Shown: piece by piece, positions 17,333-25,501 of the stretch
How the letters are laid out: each line of letters opens with the position of its first letter
Numbering within the stretch: position 1 is the stretch's first letter
Program-made: the position numbers and the translations under genes
The notes under the pieces: model-generated
Database searches by the model: none
Told to the model about the DNA's origin: nothing
Seen by the model: only the letters and a program-made list of their open reading frames with translations
From: Streptomyces sp. MUM 2J
GTDB taxonomy: Bacteria > Actinomycetota > Actinomycetes > Streptomycetales > Streptomycetaceae
Reading direction: 5' to 3'
DNA length: 64,000 nucleotides
Assembly (NCBI RefSeq): GCF_022414535.1
Contig: NZ_JADWYM010000017.1
Span: 62,001 to 126,000, forward strand

Positions 17333-18381
17333 GCGCCCTCCAACTCGTCTTCGCCGCATTCCTCGTCCTCGCCAACGGCTTCTTCGTCGGTGCCGAGTTC
17401 GCGCTCGTCTCCGTCCGGCGCAGCCAGATCGAACCGCTCGGCACCGCCCGGGCCCGGCAGGTGCTGTACGGCCTGGAGCGGCTGCCGCAGATGATGGCCG
17501 CCGCACAGTTCGGTATCACCGTCTGCTCGCTGACCCTCGGCGCGGTCGCCGAGCCGACGGTGGCCCGTCTGCTGGAGCCGGTGTTCGAGTGGATCCACCT
17601 GCCGCACGGCGTGATCCATCCGCTCGGCTACGTCATCGCCCTGGCGGCCGTCGTCTTCTTCCACCTGGTCATCGGCGAGATGGTCCCGAAGAACCTCGCC
17701 ATGGCCGCTCCCGAGAAGGCCGCGCTGTGGCTCAGCCCCGGCCTGGTCGCCTTCGCCCGCCTGTGCGGGCCGATCACCGTCGCGCTGGGCGCCTGCGCCC
17801 AGGCGATCCTGCGCCTCTTCCGCGTCGAGCCCAAGGACGAGGTCGAGGCCGTGGTCACCAGCGAGCAGCTCAACCGGCTGCTGGAGGACTCCGGCCAGGC
17901 CGGCCTCCTCGGCCCCGAGGAACGCGAGCGGCTGGAGGACGCCCTGGAACTGGGCTCCCGCCCGGTGACGGACGTCCTGCTCCGGAGCGAGTCGCTGATC
18001 ACGGTCGGTCCTTCGGTCACCCCGGGTGAGATCGTCGACCTGACCGCCCGCACGGGCTACTCCCGGTTCCCCGTCGCCGCCGAGAACGGCGCCGCCTTCA
18101 TGGGCTACCTGCACGTCAAGGACGTCCTCGACCTGGAGGACTCCGACCGGGCGGTGCCGCAGCGGATCTGGCGGCCCATGACGACCCTGCGGGCCGAGCT
18201 GCCGCTCGACGACGCGCTCACCGTGATGCGCCGTGCCGCCACCCATCTGGCCCAGGTGGCCGACGCGAACGGCAAGGTGCTCGGTCTGGTCGCGCTGGAG
18301 GACGTCCTGGAGCTGCTGGTCGGCGAGGTGCGGGACCCGGCGCACCGGGAGGAACCGGAGGAGCAGGTCCTGACGAGCTAG
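17329..18381 (+). CDS. CNNM/HlyC-CorC family membrane protein lacking the CorC_HlyC domain (350 aa)
   Basis: A paralogue of the preceding gene: a DUF21 transmembrane domain (FLVLANGFFVGAEFALVSVRR, HLVIGEMVPKNLAMAAPEK) and two CBS motifs (RPVTDVLLRSES, TGYSRFPVAAENGAAFMGYLHVKDVL, KVLGLVALEDVLELLVGEV). It ends right after the CBS pair, so it is about 90 residues shorter than its partner and lacks the C-terminal transporter-associated domain. GTG start overlaps the upstream stop (GTGA). Its TAG stop lies within the CTAG that borders the MITE-like element, so the element may have inserted exactly at the 3-prime end. Confidence 0.9.
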   Translation: MSALQLVFAAFLVLANGFFVGAEFALVSVRRSQIEPLGTARARQVLYGLERLPQMMAAAQFGITVCSLTLGAVAEPTVARLLEPVFEWIHLPHGVIHPLGYVIALAAVVFFHLVIGEMVPKNLAMAAPEKAALWLSPGLVAFARLCGPITVALGACAQAILRLFRVEPKDEVEAVVTSEQLNRLLEDSGQAGLLGPEERERLEDALELGSRPVTDVLLRSESLITVGPSVTPGEIVDLTARTGYSRFPVAAENGAAFMGYLHVKDVLDLEDSDRAVPQRIWRPMTTLRAELPLDDALTVMRRAATHLAQVADANGKVLGLVALEDVLELLVGEVRDPAHREEPEEQVLTS

Positions 18382-18525
18382 GGGGTGTTCCGAAAGTCCC
18401 GCACAGCACCCACGGCGCCCGGCACGCACTCTCGCCGCACCGGGCGTAAGCCCGAGTACATCCGGTACGAGGTCTTACGTCCGGCACGCCGAGAGCACGC
18501 ACCGGACTGCCGGGACACCCCCTAG
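18378..18525. mobile_element. MITE-like 148-bp element with CTAG-bounded terminal inverted repeats
   Basis: The ends are inverted repeats of 22 bp with 19 identities: CTAGGGGGTGTTCC at 18378 and its complement GGGACACCCCCTAG ending at 18525, each with AGTCC further in. CTAG flanks both ends, as produced by IS5-family elements with that target. The interior is itself a long imperfect palindrome (left GGCACGCACTCTCGCC against right GGTGCGTGCTCTCGGC; CGTAAG against CGTAAG). No coding capacity. The parent transposase is not in the window. Confidence 0.65.
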
Positions 18526-18552
18526 TGCCACGGCAGGTGGCGTTCGCCCGTC

Positions 18553-18592
18553 ACCGAGCGGTGTCCGGTGCGTGCTCTGGACACCGCTCGGT
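18553..18592. terminator. Bidirectional terminator hairpin
   Basis: Perfect 14-bp arms ACCGAGCGGTGTCC / GGACACCGCTCGGT with a 12-base loop, between the convergent CorC-like operon and the AAA ATPase gene. It lies just beyond the MITE-like element. Confidence 0.75.
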
Positions 18593-18627
18593 ACCGCACA
18601 GGACTTCCGCGGATCCCCTGGGCCCCG

Positions 18628-20484
18628 CTAGGCCGGATCCTGCGGTCCCCGCCCCGACAGCACCTCGCCGTACGCCTGCATCAGGTCCGGCAGCCGCAGC
18701 GTGGCCAGGTCGTCCCGGGACAGCGGTCCCGCGTAGCCGGACAGCCGCAGATCGCGGTAGGCGCAGCTCTTCTCGTACAGGGTCCGCAGGAACCGCCCGT
18801 TGCCCAACTCGTCGATCCATCCCTGGTCGACGACGTGACCGGCGATCGAGAGCAGCTCTTCCAGGGCCTCCTCGTCCCACTGGTCGCCGTTGTCCGCGGC
18901 GAGCACCTTGCCGATCTCGGCCAGTTCCAGGGGCCGGTAGGAGGGGAAGTCGACGCGGGTGGTGAAGCGGGAGGACAGCCCGGGGTTGGCGGCGAGGAGG
19001 CGGTCCATGCCCTCGGGGTAGCCGGCCAGGATCACCACCAGGTGGTCGCGGTTGTCCTCCGCTCGTTTCAGCAGTACCTGGAGGGCCTCGTCGCCGTAGG
19101 CGTCGCCCTTGCCGTAGCCGGAGTTGGACAGGGCGTAGGCCTCGTCGACGAAGAGGACGCCCCCGAGCGCGGAGTCGATCAGTTCGTTGGCCTTCACGGC
19201 CGTCTGCCCGAGGTACTCGCCGACCAGGTCGGCGCGCTGGGCCTCCACGAGGTGGTCGCCGCCGAGAAGCCCCAAGGCGTAGAAGACGCGGCCGAGGATG
19301 CGGGCGACGGTGGTCTTGCCGGTGCCGGAGGGGCCGGAGAAGACGAAGTGGCGTTTGGGCGGTTGGACGGGGAGTCCCTGCCCGGCTCGCAGGCGGGCCA
19401 TGTTCAACTGTGCGGACAGCGCCTTGACCTGCCGCTTCACCGGCTCCAGGCCCACCATGCGCTCCAGTTCGGCGAGCGCTTCCTCGAGTAAGCCCGGGTC
19501 CGTGGGTCCCGCCGGCAGCGATACCGGCGGCACGGACGTCCTCTCGCGCACGGCCGGGTCGACCGCCGACGGCAGTGGTCCGCTGGGCGGCTCGGGGTCG
19601 GACACCTTCAACTCGCGGCCCTCGGTCCCGAAGAGCGGATCGAGCCCGTCGGTGCCGTCCAGCAGGTCCCCTGCCGTACCGGTGAGCGTGAGTGCCGTGA
19701 GGTCGGCCGGGTCGTCGTAGCCGTCGCCCTCGGCGATCGCCGCGAGCCGGGCCGCGGTGTCCATGAACGCGGGGTCCACGCGGTGCACCGCCCGGTACAG
19801 CGGCAGGGCGGCGGCGGAGCGGCCCGTGCCCTCCAGCGCCCGGGCCAGCCAGTACCGCAGCTCCTTGCGCTGCGGCTGTTCGCTGCGGCACCGCATCAGC
19901 GCGGCCGACAGCAGGGGTTCGGCCTGCCCGTACATCTCCAGGCGCACCCGGGCCATACCGCCGAACAGCCCGGCCTCGATACCGAGCAGGGGATCGTCGA
20001 GCAGTGGGTCGGTGTGCCGTACCAACTGCTCCCAGTCCTTGACCAGATAGGCGCGGCAGGCGTGCAGGAACCGGACCTGCTGGTCGGTGTCGACCGGGGG
20101 GAGCCCGGCGAGGGCCCGGTCCAGCTCCGGGACGTGGCGTCCGTCGAGCCAGTGGGAGGCGTGGGCCAGCAGCAGGTCGCGGGGGCTCTCCAGCACCGGC
20201 TGCACCCACCAGCCGAGCCAGTACCAGGAGTTGAGGGCGCGGCGGTGCCGGGCGCGCTGCTCGCCGAAGCGGTCGCGGTGGCGGTACATCCGCAGCAGCG
20301 CGGTCGTCGTGTCGACGCGCAGCGCGTGCAACCCGAGCCAGCCGTCGGCCATCCGGGGATCGATCCGCACCGCCGTCCGGAACTCCTCCTCGGCCTGCGG
20401 ATAGGCGCCCATCGCGTAGGCGTCCACGCCTCGCAGCCAGGCGAGCTCGGCGGGTGCCTCGGGGCCCTGCGTGCCGAAGTCCAT
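18628..20484 (-). CDS. AAA+ ATPase of the CbxX/CfxQ - EccA type with N-terminal TPR-like domain
   Basis: A 618-aa cytosolic ATPase. The N-terminal ~330 residues are helical TPR-like repeats (GAYPQAEEEFRTAVRIDPRM, RALEGTGRSAAALPLYRAVH). An acidic linker precedes the AAA+ module. Walker A is FSGPSGTGKTTVARI, Walker B is GGVLFVDEAYAL, with sensor VVILAGYPEGMDRLL and Arg-finger region NPGLSSRFTTRVDFPSY. This is the domain plan of mycobacterial EccA, the ATPase accessory to type VII (ESX) secretion, and of CbxX. No esx, PPE or other secretion gene is nearby, so its client is unknown. ATG at 20484 has GGGGGA upstream; a GTG one codon earlier is possible. Confidence 0.88.
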   Translation of the reverse strand: MDFGTQGPEAPAELAWLRGVDAYAMGAYPQAEEEFRTAVRIDPRMADGWLGLHALRVDTTTALLRMYRHRDRFGEQRARHRRALNSWYWLGWWVQPVLESPRDLLLAHASHWLDGRHVPELDRALAGLPPVDTDQQVRFLHACRAYLVKDWEQLVRHTDPLLDDPLLGIEAGLFGGMARVRLEMYGQAEPLLSAALMRCRSEQPQRKELRYWLARALEGTGRSAAALPLYRAVHRVDPAFMDTAARLAAIAEGDGYDDPADLTALTLTGTAGDLLDGTDGLDPLFGTEGRELKVSDPEPPSGPLPSAVDPAVRERTSVPPVSLPAGPTDPGLLEEALAELERMVGLEPVKRQVKALSAQLNMARLRAGQGLPVQPPKRHFVFSGPSGTGKTTVARILGRVFYALGLLGGDHLVEAQRADLVGEYLGQTAVKANELIDSALGGVLFVDEAYALSNSGYGKGDAYGDEALQVLLKRAEDNRDHLVVILAGYPEGMDRLLAANPGLSSRFTTRVDFPSYRPLELAEIGKVLAADNGDQWDEEALEELLSIAGHVVDQGWIDELGNGRFLRTLYEKSCAYRDLRLSGYAGPLSRDDLATLRLPDLMQAYGEVLSGRGPQDPA

Positions 20485-20922
20485 CACGTCCCCCACAAAC
20501 CGTGCCCCCGTCGGTGTGCCGGCCCGCTGCCGCCGGGCCGGCTGCGTTCGTCGAACCGCTGTGCCGCGGACCGGAGTTGCAAGGCGCGCGCAGCCGTCCG
20601 TAGGTAGCACCGAGGGCATCGTACCTGCGGGGGCGCCGCCCATCGAAGGGTGCCGCACGGGCCGTTCTGCGAGGTGGCGGCGGACGGCGAGCACCCGGGC
20701 CGGTGACCGAGCGTGAGCGTTCGGCGTCATACGGCGCACACGGACGGGGGCGTGCGGACACGCAGGCAGGACGAAGCCCCCGATCACGGGGGAACAATCG
20801 GGGGCTTCGCGTGAGGGGGCGGCTTCCACAGCCGCACATTGAGAACGTAAGTCGGGTACGGCCCCCTGGTCAAGCACAGTTGGAGGACTCCCGGAACTTC
20901 CCGCGCAAGCGGTTTCACGGTT
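20485..20922. other. 438-bp intergenic region between two minus-strand genes
   Basis: It holds the terminator hairpin at 20772-20809 and presumably the AAA ATPase promoter, which I could not place. A smaller hairpin, GCGGCT-TCCAC-AGCCGC, starts near 20819. No credible coding frame was found. Confidence 0.5.
20772..20809. terminator. Terminator hairpin downstream of the nucleoside-kinase-like gene
   Basis: Perfect 13-bp arms CGAAGCCCCCGAT / ATCGGGGGCTTCG around a 12-base loop. It lies about 115 bases beyond the stop of the minus-strand kinase gene and about 290 bases before the AAA ATPase gene. Confidence 0.7.
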
Positions 20923-21474
20923 TCACCACACGGCGGGTGGTCCGTCACCGTGCGTGAGATTCCGGCCGTCCGAGGCGGGTCCCGGCAGCATGTCGTACCC
21001 CTGTGCCACCTGCCGCACCAGAAGATCCGCGTACGGCCGGGACGGATCCTCGGCGAAATGCCGGCGCTCGGCGCGGACCCATCCGGCCCAGAACTCCCGC
21101 TGCTCCGCTCCGTCCCGCTCCCGCCCGCGCGCCCATGCCTGCGCGGGAGGCATCTCCATCCACAGCAGATGCGCGAGGTGCGGGCGCAGCGCACGGCGGC
21201 CGGCGCCGACGCCCTCGACGACGACGACCGGGGCCGGCGGCAGGGGCCGCGGCGCGGTGAAGCGGCGCTCGCGCCAGTCGTAGGGGGTGTAGTGAGCCGT
21301 CCCGGCACGGGCGAGCGGCTCGATCACCTGCTCCCGCAGCCGCCCCGTCCACGAGAACAGCTCGTCGTGGCAGGCGAGGTCGTCGAGATGGAGGACCGGT
21401 GCGCCACCGAGCGCCTCGGCCAGCCGCCCGGCGAACGTCGACTTGCCGGACCCGGCGTGCCCGTCGACGCCCAC
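20923..21474 (-). CDS. Uridine kinase-like P-loop NTPase (start uncertain)
   Basis: A P-loop kinase related to uridine/phosphoribulokinases. Walker A is GVDGHAGSGKSTFAGRL, the substrate loop is VLHLDDLACHDELFSW, then TPYDWRERRF and the strand VVVVEGVGAGRRAL (Walker B-like). GTG at 21474 is the only ordinary start codon available, but it begins inside beta-strand 1. The frame stays open and protein-like for 20 more codons (IEHLATLLRSLPPSLGPVRL) back to 21534. There GGGGGA sits 7 bases before ATC, exactly where an ATG would be expected. The true protein probably starts upstream, at a CTG or a mutated start. Confidence 0.75.
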   Translation of the reverse strand: MGVDGHAGSGKSTFAGRLAEALGGAPVLHLDDLACHDELFSWTGRLREQVIEPLARAGTAHYTPYDWRERRFTAPRPLPPAPVVVVEGVGAGRRALRPHLAHLLWMEMPPAQAWARGRERDGAEQREFWAGWVRAERRHFAEDPSRPYADLLVRQVAQGYDMLPGPASDGRNLTHGDGPPAVW

Positions 21475-21821
21475 CAGCCGGACCGGTCCCAGGGAAGGGG
21501 GCAGGCTGCGCAGCAGGGTGGCGAGGTGCTCGATGGTCGTTCCCCCGGGTGTGCTCGGGTGGGTGCGCCGGAGAGTCTACGGGGCGCCGCGCCGGACGGC
21601 CGAAGATCACCCGGTTCGTGCCGATGCGCAGGTCACGCCGGTGGTGCAGGCCGATGCCGGTGTGTGTGGCGTGGGTCGGAGTGCCGGCAGGACCGGACCC
21701 GGCGCGCCATAGTTGGCGCACGCACCCGCACATGACCGCACGCACGCGCACGCACCGCGTACGCACCCACATGTGACACCCACCGGACCGCCCGACCCGG
21801 ACACCTGGGGGTTTTCCCGCC
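21475..21821. other. Divergent promoter region between kinase and C39-like genes
   Basis: About 347 bases. The first 60 are the likely N-terminal extension of the kinase. From about 21713 to 21780 the DNA is a low-complexity run of CGCAC units, including a 14-codon ATG frame (21732-21776) with no ribosome binding site. Promoters were not resolved. Confidence 0.4.
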
Positions 21822-23186
21822 ATGAGCAGAACCGAACAGCCTTCCCGCAGAACCGTCCTGACCGCGGCGGTCGCCGCCGCCGCGGGGGTCGGCGGGGCGG
21901 ACCCGGCGACGGCCGGCACCCTGACCGCCGCCGGGGACCGCGATCCGGACCCGGTCCGCCGGGTCGATCAGCACACCTGGACCACGTACGCCGACTGGTG
22001 CGCCGGTACCGCTCACGGCACCCGCGCCGTCGCAGGCGCCCGGCCCGGCATCGTGATCGGCACGGCCGCAGGCACCCTCGACCACACCGACCCGCACACC
22101 GGGCGGACGGCCACCTGGGAGTACGCCACCTGGACCTCGCCCGTGCACCGGCCGGCCGTGCCCGCCACCGAGGCCATCGCCTCCTGGAACGCGCACACCC
22201 CACCCGGCACCTGGATCCAGGTCGAGCTCCAGGGGTCCTACCCGGACGGCACCGCCACACCCTGGTACGTGATGGGCCGCTGGGCGGCCGGCGACACGGA
22301 CATCAGGCGGACCTCCGTCGACGGTCAGGGCGACGGCAGGAGCACCGTCTGGACGGACACCCTCGCCATCGACGACCCCGCCTCCGGGCTGCGCCTGGTC
22401 TCCTGCCGGTTGCGCCTGACCCTGTACCGCCGGCCGGGGCAGGAGACCACCCCGACCGTGTGGCGGCTGTTCCTCATGGGATCGGACGTCCCTGACCGGT
22501 TCACGGTCCCCGCCTCCACGCCCGGCCCCGCCCGCGAGCTGCGCGTGCCGCGTTACTCGCAGGAGATCCACAAGGGCCAGTACCCCGAGTACGACAACGG
22601 CGGTGAGGCCTGGTGCAGCCCCACCTCGTCGCAGATGGTCATCGAGTACTGGGGAGGCCGGCTCACCGAGGAGCAACTGTCCTGGGTCGACCCGGCCTTC
22701 GCCGACCCCCAGGTCTGCCATGCTGCCCGCCGGTCCTACGACCACCAGTACGGCGGCTGCGGCAACTGGCCGTTCAACGCCGCCTACGCCGCCACTTTCG
22801 AAGGGGTGCAGGGGGTGGTCACCCGGCTCGGCTCGCTCAGGGACCTGGAGACGCTGATCGCGGCCGGTATCCCGGCCGTCACGTCCCAGTCGTTCCTCGA
22901 CGAGGAGCTGACCGGCGCCGGATACGGCACCTCCGGACACCTGATGGCGGTGATCGGCTTCACCAGCGACGGCGACGTGATCGCCAACGATCCCGCCTCG
23001 CCGAGCGACGATGCGGTGCGGCGGGTCTACCGGCGCCGCGAGTTCGAGAACATCTGGTTGAGGACGAAGAGGTACGACGCGAGCGGGCGGGTCAGAAGCG
23101 GCACGGGCGGCGTCTGCTACCTGTACTTCCCCGCACACCCGACGCAGGGCCAGCGCGAGGCGCTGGCCGCGGTGGGCGTGCGCTGA
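21822..23186 (+). CDS. Tat-exported peptidase C39-like family protein
   Basis: A 454-aa secreted protein. The N-terminus MSRTEQPSRRTVLTAAVAAA has the twin-arginine RRTVL motif and an Ala-rich h-region. Residues about 45-230 form a beta-rich domain (TWTTYADWCAGTAHGTRAV, VELQGSYPDGTATPWYVMGRWAAGD). Residues about 245-440 form a papain-fold C39_2-type domain with a plausible triad: Cys265 in GGEAWCSPTSSQM, His373 in TSGHLMAVIGF, and Asp390 in VIANDPASP. Likely an extracellular cysteine peptidase; substrate unknown. The start gives the complete Tat signal. A hairpin (23194-23279) follows the stop. Confidence 0.88.
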   Translation: MSRTEQPSRRTVLTAAVAAAAGVGGADPATAGTLTAAGDRDPDPVRRVDQHTWTTYADWCAGTAHGTRAVAGARPGIVIGTAAGTLDHTDPHTGRTATWEYATWTSPVHRPAVPATEAIASWNAHTPPGTWIQVELQGSYPDGTATPWYVMGRWAAGDTDIRRTSVDGQGDGRSTVWTDTLAIDDPASGLRLVSCRLRLTLYRRPGQETTPTVWRLFLMGSDVPDRFTVPASTPGPARELRVPRYSQEIHKGQYPEYDNGGEAWCSPTSSQMVIEYWGGRLTEEQLSWVDPAFADPQVCHAARRSYDHQYGGCGNWPFNAAYAATFEGVQGVVTRLGSLRDLETLIAAGIPAVTSQSFLDEELTGAGYGTSGHLMAVIGFTSDGDVIANDPASPSDDAVRRVYRRREFENIWLRTKRYDASGRVRSGTGGVCYLYFPAHPTQGQREALAAVGVR

Positions 23187-23193
23187 CGCGGTC

Positions 23194-23279
23194 CGGTGGG
23201 CCCGGCACTCCCCGAACACGTCGTACGACGGGGCCTGGTGACGCTGGCGGCGGTGCTCGTGACCCGGCCGGGCCCACCG
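23194..23279 (+). terminator. Candidate terminator with long loop downstream of the C39-like gene
   Basis: Perfect 13-bp arms CGGTGGGCCCGGC / GCCGGGCCCACCG separated by 60 bases. The loop contains the 12-bp palindrome CGTCGTACGACG (23219-23230). It lies directly after the stop codon, so termination is likely, but the long loop weakens the call. Confidence 0.45.
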
Positions 23280-23370
23280 TGGTCCCGGACGGCGGACTGC
23301 TGTGACCTGAGGCATACCCGACCTGCCATACTGCGGATGTCCCGCCGCCCGTAGGAACTCAGGGTCGAAA

Positions 23371-24063
23371 TTGAATATCAGCCGTCAGCACGATGTCGCT
23401 GCACTTCCCCGGCCGCTCCCGGCAGGGGGAACCCCCATCCGGGCGCGCGGTACCGAGCGCTCGCTGGCACGCCGGGCCGAACTCCTCGCGATCGGGCGGA
23501 GGCTGTTCGCCGACACGTCGTACGACGCGCTCTCCATGGACGACATCGCCCGGCAGGCCCGGGTCGCCAAAGGACTGATCTACTACTACTTCCAGTCCAA
23601 GCGGGGCTACTACCTGGCCATCATCCAGGAATCCGTCGCCGACCTGGTGTCCTTCGCGGCGAGCGGTCTCGAACTGGCCCGGGTGGACCGGGCCCACCGC
23701 ACCGTCGACAGCTACCTGCGCTACGCCGAGACCAACCAGGCCGCCTACCGCACGATCGTCAGCGGCGGAGTCGGCTTCGACGCCGAGGTCCACGCGATCC
23801 GGGACTCGGTGCGCGAGGCGGTCGTCGCGACCATCGCCGAGGCCGCCTACGGCCGCAGTGACATCGCCGCGCCCGCCCGCATGGGCCTGCTCGCCTGGCT
23901 GTGCGGTGTCGAGGGCGCCACCCTGGACTGGATCGACCACCCCGAGCTCTCCCGCGACACCATGCGCGAGCTGCTGGTGAGGACGCTCGGTGGCACCCTG
24001 CGCGCCATCGGGGAACTCGACCCCGCCTATCCCGCGCCGGAACCGGCCCGCCGCGACCTGTAG
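23371..24063 (+). CDS. TetR family transcriptional regulator
   Basis: A 230-aa repressor. The TetR helix-turn-helix spans about residues 30-80: RRAELLAIGRRLFADTSYDA, LSMDDIARQARVAKGLIYYYF and QSKRGYYLAII. The C-terminal ligand domain is helical and unassigned. TTG at 23371 is the given start but the ribosome binding site is weak (AGGGTCGAAA). The N-terminal 30 residues (Pro-rich) may be untranslated, with the true start further in. No divergent partner; the target is unknown. Confidence 0.83.
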   Translation: MNISRQHDVAALPRPLPAGGTPIRARGTERSLARRAELLAIGRRLFADTSYDALSMDDIARQARVAKGLIYYYFQSKRGYYLAIIQESVADLVSFAASGLELARVDRAHRTVDSYLRYAETNQAAYRTIVSGGVGFDAEVHAIRDSVREAVVATIAEAAYGRSDIAAPARMGLLAWLCGVEGATLDWIDHPELSRDTMRELLVRTLGGTLRAIGELDPAYPAPEPARRDL

Positions 24064-24108
24064 CGACGGACGCCCGCCCCGTGGCCCGGGCCGCCCCTTG
24101 GGGCGCCC

Positions 24109-24465
24109 TCACAGCGTGGCCGCCGCCCGGCTGCCTTCCGTGGCCGGTTCCGGCGAGGAGCATGGCCGTGCGCCCCGGTGCTCCGCATCGTCGGGTGCGC
24201 CCACCGGATCCTGACGGCCGTCGCCTGCCGTCGCGTGGCCCCGCACTCCGCTGAACTGCCCCGGCCGCACCTGAGGCGCCGCCAGCCGCACCCACTCCGG
24301 GTCGTGGTGGCCCGGCAGGGTGCGGCCCCGGTCGGCCCAGGCCCGCATCATCTCGCGGTAGATGGGCGGGTCGGGCGGTCGCGGAGCGGTCGGCGGAACC
24401 GATTTTGCGGGTGCCGGGACGAAGAAGAGCCGCTGACGCCCGGTCGCCGAAGTGGTGGGGGTCAT
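24109..24465 (-). CDS. Small hypothetical protein
   Basis: A 118-aa frame with coherent codon use. The core YREMMRAWADRGRTLPGHHDPEWVRLAAP and VRPGQFSGVRG reads like a real folded region (given here in two parts). The C-terminal half is low-complexity, Gly/Ala/Pro rich. No recognised domain. The ATG at 24465 lacks a clear ribosome binding site. Convergent with the TetR gene. Confidence 0.5.
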   Translation of the reverse strand: MTPTTSATGRQRLFFVPAPAKSVPPTAPRPPDPPIYREMMRAWADRGRTLPGHHDPEWVRLAAPQVRPGQFSGVRGHATAGDGRQDPVGAPDDAEHRGARPCSSPEPATEGSRAAATL

Positions 24466-24789
24466 GCCGGGCCAACGCGGAACCGGGCGGGCAGGTCACC
24501 GGCCCCGTGATTCGGCCGTCAGTTCGCGGGCTCCCCATGGCGCGAGTGCCGCAGGCCGACCTGATGCGACGTCAATCGCGCCGCGTGGTGGCGGGTTCGG
24601 GACGGGCGAGGGTTCCGTGGGCGTTTCCGTTCCGCTCCTGCGCCGGTGCCGCGCCTGCTCCGTGCGTGCACGACCCCGTACGGCACCGGGTGGGGATCGC
24701 GGCGCCTCGCCGGCCTTGCGCCGATCCCGCACCACGGCCTTCTGCAGTGCCGCGGTGCGGGGCGTGCGTGGAAGCGTGGCAGGAGCCGT
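24466..24789. other. 324-bp region without a supported gene
   Basis: Several open frames cross this stretch on both strands, but all have Arg/Pro/Ala-biased shadow composition and no ribosome binding site. It should hold the promoter of the small gene ending at 24109 and any terminator of the gene at 24790-25242. Nothing else is evident. Confidence 0.4.
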
Positions 24790-25242
24790 TCAGGCGGCGT
24801 CGCGGCGCATCGCGGGCACGCGCATCGGGCGCGAGCCCGGGCCGCCCACGTGGGAGAAGGGCTGCGTCCGCCAGTCGAGCCCCCGAGGCAGCGTCAGCAG
24901 CAGGGCGGTGTCCTGCTCCTGGGGTTCGAAGCTCTCGTCGGCGGGCCGGGCGTCCGACGCGCGGCGGCCGGTCCCGGCACACACCGTGAGCCCGAACGGG
25001 TTCCACGGCGAGGCGCACAGCGCGTGCTCCGGCAGGGCCTCCTCGTCCGCCAGCAGTGCGATGGGCTGGGCGCAGTCCGGGCAGATCACCCGGTACATCT
25101 CGAAGGTGTCGTAGGCGTCGGTGTCGTCGTCGCCCCCGTCCTCCACGTCGTAGGCGTCGGGTTCGACGCCCTCCGGCTCGGGCTCGGCGGCCGGCTGCTG
25201 CCGCTTGGACACCGAACGACCTGGGCGCTTAAGACTCTGCAT
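24790..25242 (-). CDS. Conserved hypothetical protein with CPDC motif
   Basis: A 150-aa soluble protein. A basic N-terminus is followed by a strongly acidic stretch (about 22-45, DAYDVEDGGDDDTDAYD). Then YRVICPDCAQPIALLADEEALPEHALC supplies three Cys that could form a zinc site, and WNPFGLTVCAGTG a fourth. The C-terminal WRTQPFSHV region is unassigned. The start is well supported by GGGGGAGA 7 bases upstream. No function known to me; the composition suggests a small zinc-containing regulator. Confidence 0.72.
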   Translation of the reverse strand: MQSLKRPGRSVSKRQQPAAEPEPEGVEPDAYDVEDGGDDDTDAYDTFEMYRVICPDCAQPIALLADEEALPEHALCASPWNPFGLTVCAGTGRRASDARPADESFEPQEQDTALLLTLPRGLDWRTQPFSHVGGPGSRPMRVPAMRRDAA

Positions 25243-25501
25243 GGGATTCTCCCCCTTGTGCTGGGCCGTGAAGGCGCTGCGGCCTCGACCACAGCAAGCA
25301 CTTCCCGCCCCGTCTCCGCGGTAATCACGAGACCATTACGGAGCCGGCCCGGGGGGTGTGGTGTTGGTCACATGCCGTGTGCAGGTGCCCGGCGGCCCCC
25401 GTCCCGCCGGCCCTCACCCTCCCGCGCAACATCACGAACCGGGTGTGACCCGGGCCGTGCAGGTATCCGAGGAGATCAGCGGCACTGTAGGTTCTTGCGC
25501 C

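Noticed and set aside
21732-21776. 14-codon frame (Met-Thr-Ala-Arg-Thr-Arg...) before the C39-like gene, suggestive of an Arg/His leader peptide
   Set aside because: No ribosome binding site; the composition is fully explained by the CGCAC-rich low-complexity DNA.
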